Source: Nocardioides sp. SR21 (GTDB lineage Bacteria; Actinomycetota; Actinomycetes; Propionibacteriales; Nocardioidaceae). From it: a stretch of DNA of 64,000 nucleotides. Position numbers and translations under genes: made by a program. Shown piece by piece: positions 32,226 through 42,000 of this stretch. Each line of letters begins with the position of its first letter. The first letter of the stretch is position 1. The stretch spans positions 1 to 64,000 of the forward strand of contig NZ_JAKWJR010000005.1 in the NCBI RefSeq assembly GCF_022761125.1. Reading direction: 5' to 3'. The notes beneath the pieces are model-generated. The model saw only the letters and a program-made list of their open reading frames with translations. It made no database searches and was not told the origin of the DNA.

Positions 32226-32816
32226 ATGGCACGTCGTGCGGAGACCATCGAGCTGGCAGTCCTCGGACTGCTGCACGAGGGACCCATGCACGGCTACGAG
32301 CTGCGCAAGCGGCTCAACCTGATGCTCGGCTGGGGCCGCGTCCTGTCGTACGGGTCGCTCTACCCCACGCTGAAGAAGATGCTTCGCGCCTCCCTCATCG
32401 AGGAGACGATGGCCACCAAGACCCCGGGCACCCCGGTGTCGAAGCGGCCGCGCATCACCTACCAGGTCACCGAGGCGGGCACGCGTGAGTTCGAGCGCCT
32501 GATGTCGGAGGTCGGTCCCACCGCGTGGGAGGACGACAACTTCGACATCCGGTTCGCCTTCTTCTCCTCCACCGACATGGAGATCCGGCTGCGCGTCCTC
32601 GAGGGCCGCCGCACCCGCCTCCAGGAACGGCTGGACCGGGTCCAGAGCCAGCTCTCGATGACCCAGAAGGAGGTCGACCGGTACGCCGCCGAGCTGCAAC
32701 GCCACGGTGTCGAGTCGGTCGAGCGCGAGGTCCGCTGGCTGTCCGACCTGATCAACGCCGAGCGCAGCGGCGAGCAGCACCCTGCACCACCCCCCGAGGT
32801 CAGCGGCCAGAAGTAG
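32226..32816 (+). CDS. PadR family transcriptional regulator
   Basis: This 196-aa regulator has a PadR winged helix at residues 1-90 ([44 protein letters not shown] and the beta-wing [16 protein letters not shown]). The C-terminal half is a long helical dimer region ([36 protein letters not shown]). PadR plus inositol-1-phosphate synthase is a conserved actinobacterial pair. The regulator ends 47 bp before ino1, so both are probably one transcription unit, with PadR controlling inositol production. The promoter palindrome suggests autoregulation. The effector is unknown. Confidence 0.92.
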   Translation: MARRAETIELAVLGLLHEGPMHGYELRKRLNLMLGWGRVLSYGSLYPTLKKMLRASLIEETMATKTPGTPVSKRPRITYQVTEAGTREFERLMSEVGPTAWEDDNFDIRFAFFSSTDMEIRLRVLEGRRTRLQERLDRVQSQLSMTQKEVDRYAAELQRHGVESVEREVRWLSDLINAERSGEQHPAPPPEVSGQK

Positions 32817-32863
32817 CCGGCTCGCCCTCAGACATTCAGATTCATTCAAGGAAGGAAACCCCG

Positions 32864-33949
32864 ATGGGTTCGGTTCGAGTAGCAATCGTGGGAGTTGGCA
32901 ACTGCGCCACCTCCCTGATCCAGGGCGTGCACTACTACAAGGACGCCGACCCCGCGGGCACCGTCCCGGGTCTCATGCACGTGACCTTCGGCGACTACCA
33001 CGTGTCCGACGTGGAGTTCGTGGCGGCGTTCGACGTCGACGACAAGAAGGTCGGCAAGGACCTCTCCGAGGCCATCAACGCCTCCGAGAACAACACGATC
33101 AAGATCTGCGACGTGCCGACCATGGGTGTCGACGTCCTGCGCGGCCACACCCTCGACGGCCTCGGCAAGTACTACCGCGAGACCATCGAGGAGTCGGCGG
33201 CCGAGCCGGTCGACGTCGTCGCGATCCTCAAGGAGCGCAACGTCGACGTGCTCGTGTCCTACCTCCCGGTGGGCTCGGAGCAGGCCGACAAGTTCTACGC
33301 CCAGTGCGCGATCGACGCCGGCGTGGCCTTCGTCAACGCCCTGCCGGTCTTCATCGCCTCCGACCCGGAGTGGGCCGCGAAGTTCGAGGCCGCGGGCGTC
33401 CCGATCATCGGTGACGACATCAAGTCCCAGGTCGGCGCCACCATCACCCACCGCGTGATGGCGAAGCTGTTCGAGGACCGCGGCGTCCGGCTGGACCGCA
33501 CGTACCAGCTCAACGTCGGCGGCAACATGGACTTCAAGAACATGCTCGAGCGCGAGCGCCTGGAGTCCAAGAAGATCTCCAAGACCCAGGCCGTCACGTC
33601 GAACCTCACCGGCCCGCTCGCCGGTCTCAAGGACGACCGCAACGTCCACATCGGTCCGTCGGACTACGTCGCCTGGCTCGACGACCGCAAGTGGGCCTAC
33701 GTCCGCCTCGAGGGCACCACGTTCGGCGAGGTCCCGCTGAACCTCGAGTACAAGCTCGAGGTCTGGGACTCCCCGAACTCCGCCGGCATCATCATCGACG
33801 CGATCCGCGCCGCGAAGATCGCCAAGGACCGCGGCGTCGGTGGCCCGATCATCTCGGCGTCGTCGTACCTCATGAAGAGCCCGCCGGTGCAGCTGCCCGA
33901 CGACGAGGGTCGCCGCCGCGTCGAGGCCTTCATCCGCGGCGAGGAGTGA
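32864..33949 (+). CDS. ino1: L-myo-inositol-1-phosphate synthase
   Basis: This 361-aa NAD-dependent enzyme converts glucose 6-phosphate to inositol 1-phosphate, the first step to phosphatidylinositol, mycothiol and related compounds. The Rossmann fold opens with [22 protein letters not shown]. The catalytic region has [31 protein letters not shown] and [13 protein letters not shown], including the conserved Lys/Asp motif. The size is typical of the actinobacterial form, shorter than the eukaryotic. ATG has AAGGAAGGAAA seven bases upstream. A strong terminator follows, and the PadR gene precedes. Confidence 0.96.
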   Translation: MGSVRVAIVGVGNCATSLIQGVHYYKDADPAGTVPGLMHVTFGDYHVSDVEFVAAFDVDDKKVGKDLSEAINASENNTIKICDVPTMGVDVLRGHTLDGLGKYYRETIEESAAEPVDVVAILKERNVDVLVSYLPVGSEQADKFYAQCAIDAGVAFVNALPVFIASDPEWAAKFEAAGVPIIGDDIKSQVGATITHRVMAKLFEDRGVRLDRTYQLNVGGNMDFKNMLERERLESKKISKTQAVTSNLTGPLAGLKDDRNVHIGPSDYVAWLDDRKWAYVRLEGTTFGEVPLNLEYKLEVWDSPNSAGIIIDAIRAAKIAKDRGVGGPIISASSYLMKSPPVQLPDDEGRRRVEAFIRGEE

Positions 33950-33965
33950 TCCTCCGCTAGCACCT

Positions 33966-34002
33966 AGAACGGCCCCCGGGACCTGGTCCCGGGGGCCGTT
34001 CT
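33966..34002. terminator. bidirectional terminator between ino1 and the convergent NHL gene
   Basis: AGAACGGCCCCCGGGACC (33966-33983) and GGTCCCGGGGGCCGTTCT (33985-34002) form a perfect 18-bp stem. The right arm is followed by GTTCGGG rather than a U-tract. It sits between two convergent genes and would act on both. Confidence 0.85.
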
Positions 34003-34012
34003 GTTCGGGTCG

Positions 34013-36979
34013 TCAGCCCAGGGAGTACCGGCCGCGCACGACGGTGCGGTTGCCCGCCAGGTCGAGCGCGACCGCGCGGTAGCGCACCTGGTCACCGACG
34101 ACGCGGGTCGTGACCCGGCAGGAGTCGATGCCGGAGATCCGGTCGCGGGCGATGCAGCGGAGCTGGGCGGGCGCCTGGGCGATCCGGCGCACCGTCACCT
34201 TCGGGTCCTTCCGGTCGACGCGGATGCCCTTGACGACGACCGTCGCCCGGCCGCCGTCGTCGGCCAGGACCGTGCCGGTGGCGCGCTGGGCGCGCTTGCG
34301 GCTCTTGCCGAGCACCACGGGGTCGGGGCAGTCACCGGCGAGCGGGGCGGTCGTCGACGCGCAGGTGAAGGTGACCGTCACCGGGGTGCGGTACCAGCCG
34401 TTCACCGGCTCCCGCTTGCTCGACACGGTGGCCGTGATCGTCGGGTCGTCGCGGTCGGCCGAGGCGGACGAGCCGCCGAACCGCTCGCTCCCGGAGTACG
34501 TCGCCGTCACCTCGTGTGCCGCGCCGGGGGCGATGACGTGGTCCAGCGTGGCGGTACCGCCGGCGAGCGGCGCCGTACCCACCGAGACGCCGTCGACCGC
34601 GAACTCGACCTGGCCACCGGGAGAGCCGGCGCCCGGGGCGACCACGGCGACCGAGGCCGTCAGCGACTCGGGAGAGATCGTCAGCGCGAGCGTGGTGCCG
34701 GCCTTGACGACGTCGATCCCCTGGGACGCCGTACCGGCGGAGACCGTGCACGCGCCGGGATCGGTGAACGTGACGACGCCGGCGGCGATCGAGCAGGTGC
34801 CGGAGGCGGTGATCGTGGCCGCGCCACCGGACACGGCGGGGGTGTAGGTGCTGCCGACCGGCGGGTTCACCGGGGCCGTGGTCGTGAACTCCACCGCCGG
34901 GGAACCGGGTCCGACCACGACCTCCTGGGTGGCGCTCGCGCCGAGGTAGTCGGCGGTGCTGCCCTGGTCCGCCCGGATCACGCAGGTGCCGGCGGCGGTG
35001 AACGTCACCACCCCGCCCGCGAGCGAGCACACGCCGGCCGACGCGGTCGCGACCTGGATCGTCACCTGTCCACCGGAGGAGCTGGTGGCGGTCGGGGTGT
35101 AGCTGTCACCGACCTTCGCGCCGTCCGGCGGGGTCGAGGTGAAGGAGACGGACGGCGCGCCCTTCGAGATCGTGACGGTGTTCTCGGCCCCGACCGTCGC
35201 GGTGGCGGCGTTCCCGGCCTGGACACGGAACGAGTAGACACCGGGCGTGGTCGGCCTGCCCGACAGCACCCCGGCCCCGCTCAGCGTCAGTCCAGGAGGC
35301 AGCTCGCCCTCAGCGAGGGTGAAGGTGGCGTCCCCATCGGCGGTCCAGGTGTGCGCGAAGGTCACGCCCACGGCACCGGTCGCGGGCGCGGTCGAGTCGT
35401 CGATCTGCGCTGCGGGCGCGAACACCGCGACGTCGTACGGACCCCGGTAGGTGAGGAAGCTGGGGTCCTCCAGCGGGTGGACCGGCTCGCCGAGCTCGAA
35501 CTCGGTGGCACCCATCGGGGCCAGCTCGGTCCCGCCAGGTGCGAAGCGGCGGAGCTGACCCACGCCCGGGTCGGCGACCAGCACGTTCCCGTCGGCGTCG
35601 AGGACGAGCCCGTACGTCGAGTCGACCTCGCTCCACGGCACCGGGTCGCCGGCCCCGTCGGCGAGCACCGAGAGCTCGCTCGTGAAGGCGCCGCCGGTGT
35701 AGAGGTCTCCGCTGGTGGTGGTCGCGACGTCCCACAGGCCGAAGAAGCCGAACACCGCGTCGAGCGCCACGCCCGGGCCTCCGGACGCGGGAACCTTGAT
35801 CAGGCTCTGGAACCCGTTGGCCCCGTAGAAGCTGTACGGGTCGGTGACGAACAGGTTGCCCGACGGGTCGAGGGCGATGCCCGCCGGAGTCACAGCGCCG
35901 GTGTTCACGAGCTCGCGGTCCCCGCCGTCGTGGTCCATGACGTAGACACCGCCCACGTCCTCGGAGAAGTCCGAGACGTAGACGCGCTCGGCGTCGGCGG
36001 CCACGCCGTACGGGACGTACAGGTCCGTGGCCAGGACCTCCTGCTCCATCCCGTCGGCGCTCACCTTGATCAGCCGGCCCTCGGGCGGGGCAGCCGTGTC
36101 GATCTCCTGCCGCGGCTGGTCGGCGATGTAGACGTTGCCGTCGGGGTCGACCGCCACGCCCTGCGGCGATCGCAGGCCGCGGCCGACGAGCGACGGCGCG
36201 CCACCGTCGGCGGGGAACCGCCACACCTGGCCGTGCTGCGGGTCGGCGACGTAGGTGTCTCCGAACGCCGCCGGCTCGGCGTACCGGGGCACGATGCCGA
36301 CGCCGTACCCGTTCGCCCCCTGGTAGACCGCGCTGCCGTCGAGCCCGACCTCGGAGTCCTGGTCGTAGCAGGTCGTGCCGAAGGACATCGTGACCCGCCC
36401 CGCGCACCCAGAACCCGGGGTCGACTCGTCGACGAGGTCTCCGTCCTGGTCGTAGATCGCGTCCGCGCCGTCACCCGAGACCACGACGTTCCCGTTCGGG
36501 GCGACCCACAACGAGCTCGGCGCGTCGATGGTGGCGAAGTCCTCGATCTCGAACAGCCGGGGGAACTCGACGTAGGCGTACCTCCGGATCACGTCCTGGG
36601 CCGGGTACGACGCGTAGACGGTCCCGTCGGGGCCGACGGACACCCGGTTCGCCGGATCGCCGTCCACCTGGCCGTCGTAGCTGCCGTCGGGGTTGTAGTG
36701 GAGGAGCCCGTTGTCCGTGGCGACCCACAGGCTGCCGTCGCGACCGGCGGCGACGTCGTTCAAGGCGGGGACGGCGTTGAGCCTGACCCAGCTGTCACCG
36801 CCGGCGGCCGGGTGGACCACGACCTCGTCGAGGTCGCTGTCGGCGACGAGCAGGTCGCCCGGCTGCAGCACCGGAGGCAGCGCCGCCTGCGCCGCCGGCG
36901 CGAACGCGATCAGTGCGAACGCCGGGGCGAGCAGCACCGAGAGGACTGTGGACAGGACGAGGGCGCGACGACGAAGCAC
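34013..36979 (-). CDS. secreted beta-propeller and Ig-like repeat protein
   Basis: This 988-aa protein has a signal peptide (LRRRALVLSTVLSVLLAPAFALIAFAPAAQA, residues ~2-33). Residues ~35-480 look like an NHL/SBP56-type propeller, with repeats of the form GLVLDADGNVLVADPG and GVAVDPDGNVYIADQP. Then comes a putative Ig-like domain (LPPGLTLSGAGVLSGRPTTPGVYSFRVQ), two Cys-containing Ig-like repeats, and a C-terminal domain ending AGNRTVVRGRYSLG. It is a smaller paralog of the next protein. GTG at 36979 lies six bases after TACCTT, so the transcript is leaderless. No catalytic residues are seen. Surface adhesion or glycan binding is a possibility. Confidence 0.87.
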   Translation of the reverse strand: MLRRRALVLSTVLSVLLAPAFALIAFAPAAQAALPPVLQPGDLLVADSDLDEVVVHPAAGGDSWVRLNAVPALNDVAAGRDGSLWVATDNGLLHYNPDGSYDGQVDGDPANRVSVGPDGTVYASYPAQDVIRRYAYVEFPRLFEIEDFATIDAPSSLWVAPNGNVVVSGDGADAIYDQDGDLVDESTPGSGCAGRVTMSFGTTCYDQDSEVGLDGSAVYQGANGYGVGIVPRYAEPAAFGDTYVADPQHGQVWRFPADGGAPSLVGRGLRSPQGVAVDPDGNVYIADQPRQEIDTAAPPEGRLIKVSADGMEQEVLATDLYVPYGVAADAERVYVSDFSEDVGGVYVMDHDGGDRELVNTGAVTPAGIALDPSGNLFVTDPYSFYGANGFQSLIKVPASGGPGVALDAVFGFFGLWDVATTTSGDLYTGGAFTSELSVLADGAGDPVPWSEVDSTYGLVLDADGNVLVADPGVGQLRRFAPGGTELAPMGATEFELGEPVHPLEDPSFLTYRGPYDVAVFAPAAQIDDSTAPATGAVGVTFAHTWTADGDATFTLAEGELPPGLTLSGAGVLSGRPTTPGVYSFRVQAGNAATATVGAENTVTISKGAPSVSFTSTPPDGAKVGDSYTPTATSSSGGQVTIQVATASAGVCSLAGGVVTFTAAGTCVIRADQGSTADYLGASATQEVVVGPGSPAVEFTTTAPVNPPVGSTYTPAVSGGAATITASGTCSIAAGVVTFTDPGACTVSAGTASQGIDVVKAGTTLALTISPESLTASVAVVAPGAGSPGGQVEFAVDGVSVGTAPLAGGTATLDHVIAPGAAHEVTATYSGSERFGGSSASADRDDPTITATVSSKREPVNGWYRTPVTVTFTCASTTAPLAGDCPDPVVLGKSRKRAQRATGTVLADDGGRATVVVKGIRVDRKDPKVTVRRIAQAPAQLRCIARDRISGIDSCRVTTRVVGDQVRYRAVALDLAGNRTVVRGRYSLG

Positions 36980-36985
36980 CGAAAG

Positions 36986-36991
36986 AAGGTA
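36986..36991 (-). promoter_or_regulatory. -10 hexamer of the secreted propeller gene
   Basis: TACCTT on the minus strand, six bases before the GTG start, fits TAnnnT. It recurs with nearly the same flanks before the next paralog. There is no Shine-Dalgarno sequence, which fits leaderless translation. Confidence 0.6.
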
Positions 36992-37032
36992 AAGGAAACC
37001 CTTCGGCTTCGAAGGAAGTGTCTGGACCGCCG

Positions 37033-40000
37033 TCAGCTCGGGAAGTACCGGCCCCGCACCACCGTCCTGTTGCCCGCCTTGTCGAGGGCCACCACCCGGT
37101 AGCGCACCCGGTCGGCCAGGTTCCGCGTGGTCACCGTGCAGTCCTTGATGCCCGACAGCTTGTCGCGCGCGACGCACCGCAGGACGCCGGGGTCATCGAT
37201 CCGGATCGCCCGCTTGATGCCGCGGACCTTGACCTTCGGCTTCACCTTGTCGATCCGCACCGTCACGTCGACCTGGTCAGCGCCACCGTCCTCGGCCACG
37301 ATGCCGAACGAGAGCGGCTGCTTGCCGCGCCGGTTCTCGGTCAGCGTGATCGGGTCGGGGCAGCCACCGACGAGCGGGGACGTGCCGAGCTCACAGCTGA
37401 ACGTGATCGTGACCGGCGTGCGGTACCAGCCGAACTCGCTGATCGGCTTCCGGCTCGTCACCTCCGCCGTGATCGTCGGATCGGTGCGGGAGACGGCGGT
37501 CGACGACGAGCCGAGGTGGTCCGCGGAACCGGCGTACGTCGCCGTCACGGAGTGGGCCTCGCCCGTGTCGAGCACGCCGGTCAGCGTGGCGACGACGTCA
37601 CCCGCCCCGTCGACGAACAGCTGACCGGTGCCGATCGGGGCGCCGTTGTCGCTGAACACGACCTCCCCGGTCGGCGTACCGCCGCCGGGCGCCACCACGG
37701 TGACGGTCGCGACGACGACGTCGCGGTCGATGTCCACGTCGAGCTGCGTGGCGGCCTTCTGCACCGCGATCTCCTGCGTCGCGTCGGCGTCACCCGCGGT
37801 GGCCTGCACGGTGCACGGGCCGGCGTGCTGGAAGGTGACGGTGCTGCCGGTGACCGAGCACCCACCGGTCACGGCGAGCTCGATCTCGCCGCCAGCCGGG
37901 ATGGTGACCGCGGTGACGGCGTACTGCTGGCCCACCAGGGCCGGGCTCGGCAGGCTCGAGGTGAGCTGCACCGTCACCGGCGCCTTCTTCACGGTGATGG
38001 ACTGCGTGATCGGGCCACCCGTGAAGCCGGACGCGTCCGCGCGGACCACGCACGTCCCCGGGGCGTCGAAGTGCACCAGGGTGCCGTCGAAGCTGCAGAC
38101 CCCGGTGCCCGAGCTCGGGTCGATGCCGAGGTACGGCGCCGGCGCGTTGGTCGTGGGGCGGTAGGTCCCACCCACGACGGCCGAGGCCGGCGGGGTGGAG
38201 GTGAAGCCGAGAGGCGTGGTCCGGGCCGCGACGGCGATCGTCCTCGTCCGCTCGGGCGCGGGCAGGTAGTCGTCGTTCCCGGCCTGGTTCGCACGGATCA
38301 CACAGCTGCCCACCGCGTCGAGGCGGACGGAGCCTCCGACCAGGGAGCACACGGCCGACGAGGCGGCCGCGACCGTCACGACCACGGTCTCCCCCGAGGC
38401 GCCACCGGTGGCGGTGAGCGGGAAGACGTCGCCGGGGAAGGCCGAGGAGGGAGCGGTGGTGACGATGGTGATCGCCTGCGCGCCCTTCCCGACCGTGATC
38501 GTCCGGGTGGTGGTCGGGGCCGCCAGGTAGTCGGTGTTCCCGGGGTGGTCCGCGTCGACCTCGCAGTCACCGGCGTGCAGGAAGGACACCGTCGTGCCGG
38601 ACACCGTGCACAGTGCCGGCGTGCCGCTGCTGAACGTCACGGTGCCACCCGACGTGGCGTCCGCGGACACCGTGTCGTGGCCCCCGACGACCGCGTCCGA
38701 CGGGACGTCCGAGGTGAACGCGATCGTCTGGGCGCCCTTGCCGATCGTGAAGGTGTGCTCGACCTGGGGCGCAGCGAGGTAGTCGGCCGAGCCCGCCTGG
38801 TTGCCGCGCACCACGCACGTGCCCACGTGCGTGAACGACAGGTGGTCGTCCGTGAGGGTGCAGTGGTCCGACGACCCCGACGCGAGCGACCACGCAACCG
38901 GGCCACCCGGGGCGGTCGCGGTGAGGTCGTACTGTCCGCCCACGGTCGCCTCGTCCGGCGGGGTGGGATCGAACGTGATCGCCTGCGCGACCTTGCCGAC
39001 CTCGATCGTCTGCGTGGCGGTCCCGGCCTCGTACTCGTCGTCGCCCGCTTGGGACGCCTCGATCACGCAGCTGCCGTTCTGGTCGAAGTGCACGACGGCG
39101 CCGACGAGGTGGCAGATCTCCGAGTCGGGGTCGATCGACAGCTCGACCGCATGGGGAGACCCACCGCCGGTGACCACCGGCTCGTACTCACCACCCGCCA
39201 CCGGGACGGCTGGCGGCGTTCCGAAGGTGATCGTCTGGTGCTTCTTGGTGACCGTGATCTCCTGCTCAGGCGCGTCCGTGTAGTCGCTGTTGCCGGGAAT
39301 CCCGACCACGGTGCAGACGCCCGGCGCCTTGAAGTCGATCTCGTTGTTGTCCCAGTCGTACTCACAGACCGTGCCGTCCCCTTCGACGTAGAAGTAGGCC
39401 GTCGGGTCGTTGAAGGTCGGCTGGTAGCTGCTCCCGAGCTCGGCCGGCGACGGGCTGGCCGAGGTGAAGACCATCGGGATCGGTCCGACGGTGACGACCT
39501 GGGGAGCCGAGATGCCGGTCGCGTGCTCCTCGCTCGAGGCCTGCCGGCCGTACACCCGGCAGTCACCGACGTGCCGGAACGTCACCACGCCGCCGGCGAC
39601 GGTGCAGACGGGATCGAAGGGGAACGAGTCCATCAGGCCGCCGACGGTGACCGACAGAGGGTTGCCGGTGGTGTCGTCGCCCTCCACCTCGGGCTCGTAG
39701 GTGTCCCCGATGACGGCGCCGGTCGGCGGGTCGGAGGTGATGACCACCAGCTGAGGGAGCTTGCTCACGACCAGGTACTGGGTCGCCGTCCCGGCGGCGT
39801 AGGTGCCGTCGCCGGCCTGGTCGGCGCGGATCTCGCAGGACCCGGCCTTGAGGTACGTCACGACGAGGGTGTCGGCGTCGAACGAGCAGCTGGCGGCTCC
39901 GCTCTGGAGCGAGTAGGTGATCGGGTTGCCCGACGCCCCACCGGTCGCGGACACCGTGAAGGTGCCTCCCGGGTACGCCCCCCCGGGCTGTGGCTCGAAG

Positions 40001-41913
40001 GTGATCTCCTGCGGCAGTCCGGCCACGTCCACGGTGATCTCGTCCGTCGCGACCGCCCGGCCGGGGTTGGCCGCCTGGATCCGGAACGTGAAGCTCCCGA
40101 CCTCCGTGACCTCACCGGAGAGCTCACCCGTGGTCGGGTCCAGGCTCAGGCCGGTCGGCAGCTCGCCCGAGTGGACCGAGTACGTCACCCCGAGGCTCCC
40201 GGGGTCGGTCGCCTCGAAGGTGTAGTCGTAGTCGTCGCCGCTGGACGCGCCGGTGTCCGGTGACTGCGCCGTGAAGGCGGGCGTCGGGACGTACGTCGCG
40301 AGCTCGGCCAGCGACGGCACGGACACGGGCGGCTCCCAGGAACCCGGAGCGGTCTCACGGAGGATCACGCCACCGGCCTCGTCATAGGCGAGGTTGATGT
40401 GGCCCGCGGCGTCGACAGCCAACGCGCCCACCGCCGAGGTGAGGTTCTCCAGCGTGGACGACACCCCGGTCGCGGGATCGACCTTCACCAGATGGGTCGT
40501 CTGGGCGGCCAACAGCTTCCTGGTCGGATGCCAGGCGAGGGCCTGGACCCCGGCCATGGTCTTGACCAGCTCAGCGCCGCCGCCGATGACCTTGCGTACC
40601 GCGAGGTTGTCGGAGAAGTAGACGCTGCCGTCGGGGCCGACCGTGATCGAGGTGATGGCGTTGTACCCGCCCAGGCTGGTCGCCGTACCCCCGGGCAGGA
40701 CGCGCAGCAGGTCTCCGTCGACGTTGCCGACGTAGACCTCGTCGTCGGGACCGACAGCGATGGCGGTCAGGGTGCCCAGGCCGTAGGCGAGCTGGGTCTG
40801 CCCGTCGGATCCGTCCCCCGCGATCTCGATCACCTCGTCGCCGGCGGCCACGAGGACGTCTCCGTCGTTGTCCACCGCGAGCCCGCCGATCGAGCCGAAG
40901 CCGCCGGCGACCACGCTCGTCGAGCCGTCGTCGTTGATCTGCAGGACCTGGCCGCCGAAGGACGCGCCGAAGCGGCTGCCGACCGGGTTCGCCAGCGGCG
41001 GTACGACGGCCACGCCGCTCGGGTGCAGCAGCGGGTCGTCGGTGGCGACGTCGGTCTGGATCGAACGGTCCGCGTCGAACCGCACGACTCGGTCGTTGAA
41101 CAGGTCGGCGGCGTAGAGGACGCCGGTGGCGTCGTCCAGCGCCAGAGCCGCGGGCGTGTCGAGGTCGGTGCCGAAGGGCGTCACGCCGCCCGCTCCGTCG
41201 CTCTCCCAGATCTGGTCCGCGCCGTCGTCCGCGACGATCGCGTGGCCGTCGGCGGCCACCTCGACCGCGCGGATGTTGATCGGCGTGCTGCCGAACGGAG
41301 CGTCCGGGTCGTTGCTCAGCTCCGGGATCTCCACACGGTTCGTGCCGTCGGGGTCCAGGCGGACGACGTACTCCCCGTCGGTCAGCGGGAGCTCACGGGC
41401 GACGATGTCGCCGTCCGAGGCCACGGCGAGCGCGGGGTACCACGGCACCGGCCAGTCGTCGAAGAGGTTCTCGATGACCCCGCCGGTCAGCGGCACCCGG
41501 CCGATGCCGCCGAAGCCGGTGCCTGCGACGAGGACGTTGCCCTCTCCGTCGAGCGCGAGCGTGGACAGTCCCGAGACGTAATTGAAGAAGTTCAGCTGCT
41601 CGACGCCGGACCCGTCGGCGTGGACCAGCTGGATGTCGCCGCTGTTCATCTCGCCGACCACGACGTCGCCCTCGGGGGTGACCGCGAGCGGCCCCGGGGC
41701 GTCGAGCCCGGTCGCCAGGACCCGGTCCGGGCCACCGTCGGCCGGGACCACGATCACCTCGCCGTGCCCGCTGTCCGCGATGACCAGGTCACCCGCTTCC
41801 AGCCCGAGCGGGTCCGCCGCGTGGGCGGGAGCGGCACTCAGGCCGACCAGGGCGATGGTCTGCACGACCAGGGCGAGGACGACGGCGGGCAGCAGTGCGA
41901 GTCGGCGCAACAC
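37033..41913 (-). CDS. giant secreted beta-propeller protein with many Ig-like repeats
   Basis: This 1626-aa protein has a signal peptide (LLPAVVLALVVQTIALVGLSAAPAHA, ~1-33), a propeller region to about residue 500 (repeated LALDGEGNVLVAGTG and ADLFNDRVVRFDADR), one putative Ig domain (GLSLDPTTGELSGEVTEVGSF) and nine similar ~85-aa repeats. Each repeat has a Cys pair around a segment like AGSCEIRADQAGDGTY. It ends in a Big_3-like domain and AGNRTVVRGRY, shared with the neighbouring paralog. GTG at 41913 has TACCTT seven bases upstream. The protein has no membrane anchor or sortase signal. It may be secreted or loosely held at the surface. Tandem paralogs suggest local duplication. Confidence 0.87.
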   Translation of the reverse strand: MLRRLALLPAVVLALVVQTIALVGLSAAPAHAADPLGLEAGDLVIADSGHGEVIVVPADGGPDRVLATGLDAPGPLAVTPEGDVVVGEMNSGDIQLVHADGSGVEQLNFFNYVSGLSTLALDGEGNVLVAGTGFGGIGRVPLTGGVIENLFDDWPVPWYPALAVASDGDIVARELPLTDGEYVVRLDPDGTNRVEIPELSNDPDAPFGSTPINIRAVEVAADGHAIVADDGADQIWESDGAGGVTPFGTDLDTPAALALDDATGVLYAADLFNDRVVRFDADRSIQTDVATDDPLLHPSGVAVVPPLANPVGSRFGASFGGQVLQINDDGSTSVVAGGFGSIGGLAVDNDGDVLVAAGDEVIEIAGDGSDGQTQLAYGLGTLTAIAVGPDDEVYVGNVDGDLLRVLPGGTATSLGGYNAITSITVGPDGSVYFSDNLAVRKVIGGGAELVKTMAGVQALAWHPTRKLLAAQTTHLVKVDPATGVSSTLENLTSAVGALAVDAAGHINLAYDEAGGVILRETAPGSWEPPVSVPSLAELATYVPTPAFTAQSPDTGASSGDDYDYTFEATDPGSLGVTYSVHSGELPTGLSLDPTTGELSGEVTEVGSFTFRIQAANPGRAVATDEITVDVAGLPQEITFEPQPGGAYPGGTFTVSATGGASGNPITYSLQSGAASCSFDADTLVVTYLKAGSCEIRADQAGDGTYAAGTATQYLVVSKLPQLVVITSDPPTGAVIGDTYEPEVEGDDTTGNPLSVTVGGLMDSFPFDPVCTVAGGVVTFRHVGDCRVYGRQASSEEHATGISAPQVVTVGPIPMVFTSASPSPAELGSSYQPTFNDPTAYFYVEGDGTVCEYDWDNNEIDFKAPGVCTVVGIPGNSDYTDAPEQEITVTKKHQTITFGTPPAVPVAGGEYEPVVTGGGSPHAVELSIDPDSEICHLVGAVVHFDQNGSCVIEASQAGDDEYEAGTATQTIEVGKVAQAITFDPTPPDEATVGGQYDLTATAPGGPVAWSLASGSSDHCTLTDDHLSFTHVGTCVVRGNQAGSADYLAAPQVEHTFTIGKGAQTIAFTSDVPSDAVVGGHDTVSADATSGGTVTFSSGTPALCTVSGTTVSFLHAGDCEVDADHPGNTDYLAAPTTTRTITVGKGAQAITIVTTAPSSAFPGDVFPLTATGGASGETVVVTVAAASSAVCSLVGGSVRLDAVGSCVIRANQAGNDDYLPAPERTRTIAVAARTTPLGFTSTPPASAVVGGTYRPTTNAPAPYLGIDPSSGTGVCSFDGTLVHFDAPGTCVVRADASGFTGGPITQSITVKKAPVTVQLTSSLPSPALVGQQYAVTAVTIPAGGEIELAVTGGCSVTGSTVTFQHAGPCTVQATAGDADATQEIAVQKAATQLDVDIDRDVVVATVTVVAPGGGTPTGEVVFSDNGAPIGTGQLFVDGAGDVVATLTGVLDTGEAHSVTATYAGSADHLGSSSTAVSRTDPTITAEVTSRKPISEFGWYRTPVTITFSCELGTSPLVGGCPDPITLTENRRGKQPLSFGIVAEDGGADQVDVTVRIDKVKPKVKVRGIKRAIRIDDPGVLRCVARDKLSGIKDCTVTTRNLADRVRYRVVALDKAGNRTVVRGRYFPS

Positions 41914-41920
41914 TCAGAAA

Positions 41921-41926
41921 AAGGTA
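41921..41926 (-). promoter_or_regulatory. -10 hexamer of the giant propeller gene
   Basis: TACCTT on the minus strand is seven bases before the GTG. The flanks (CTTTACCTTTTTCTGAGTG) resemble those of the smaller paralog, and a CTGAGTGT copy stands on each side of the hexamer. This supports the GTG start and a leaderless message. Confidence 0.6.
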
Positions 41927-42000
41927 AAGAAGACACTCAGCGTCCGCAGGAGTACGCGAGTCAACGGTCGCTGCGGTCTGGACCACGCGTCGTCGGCGAG

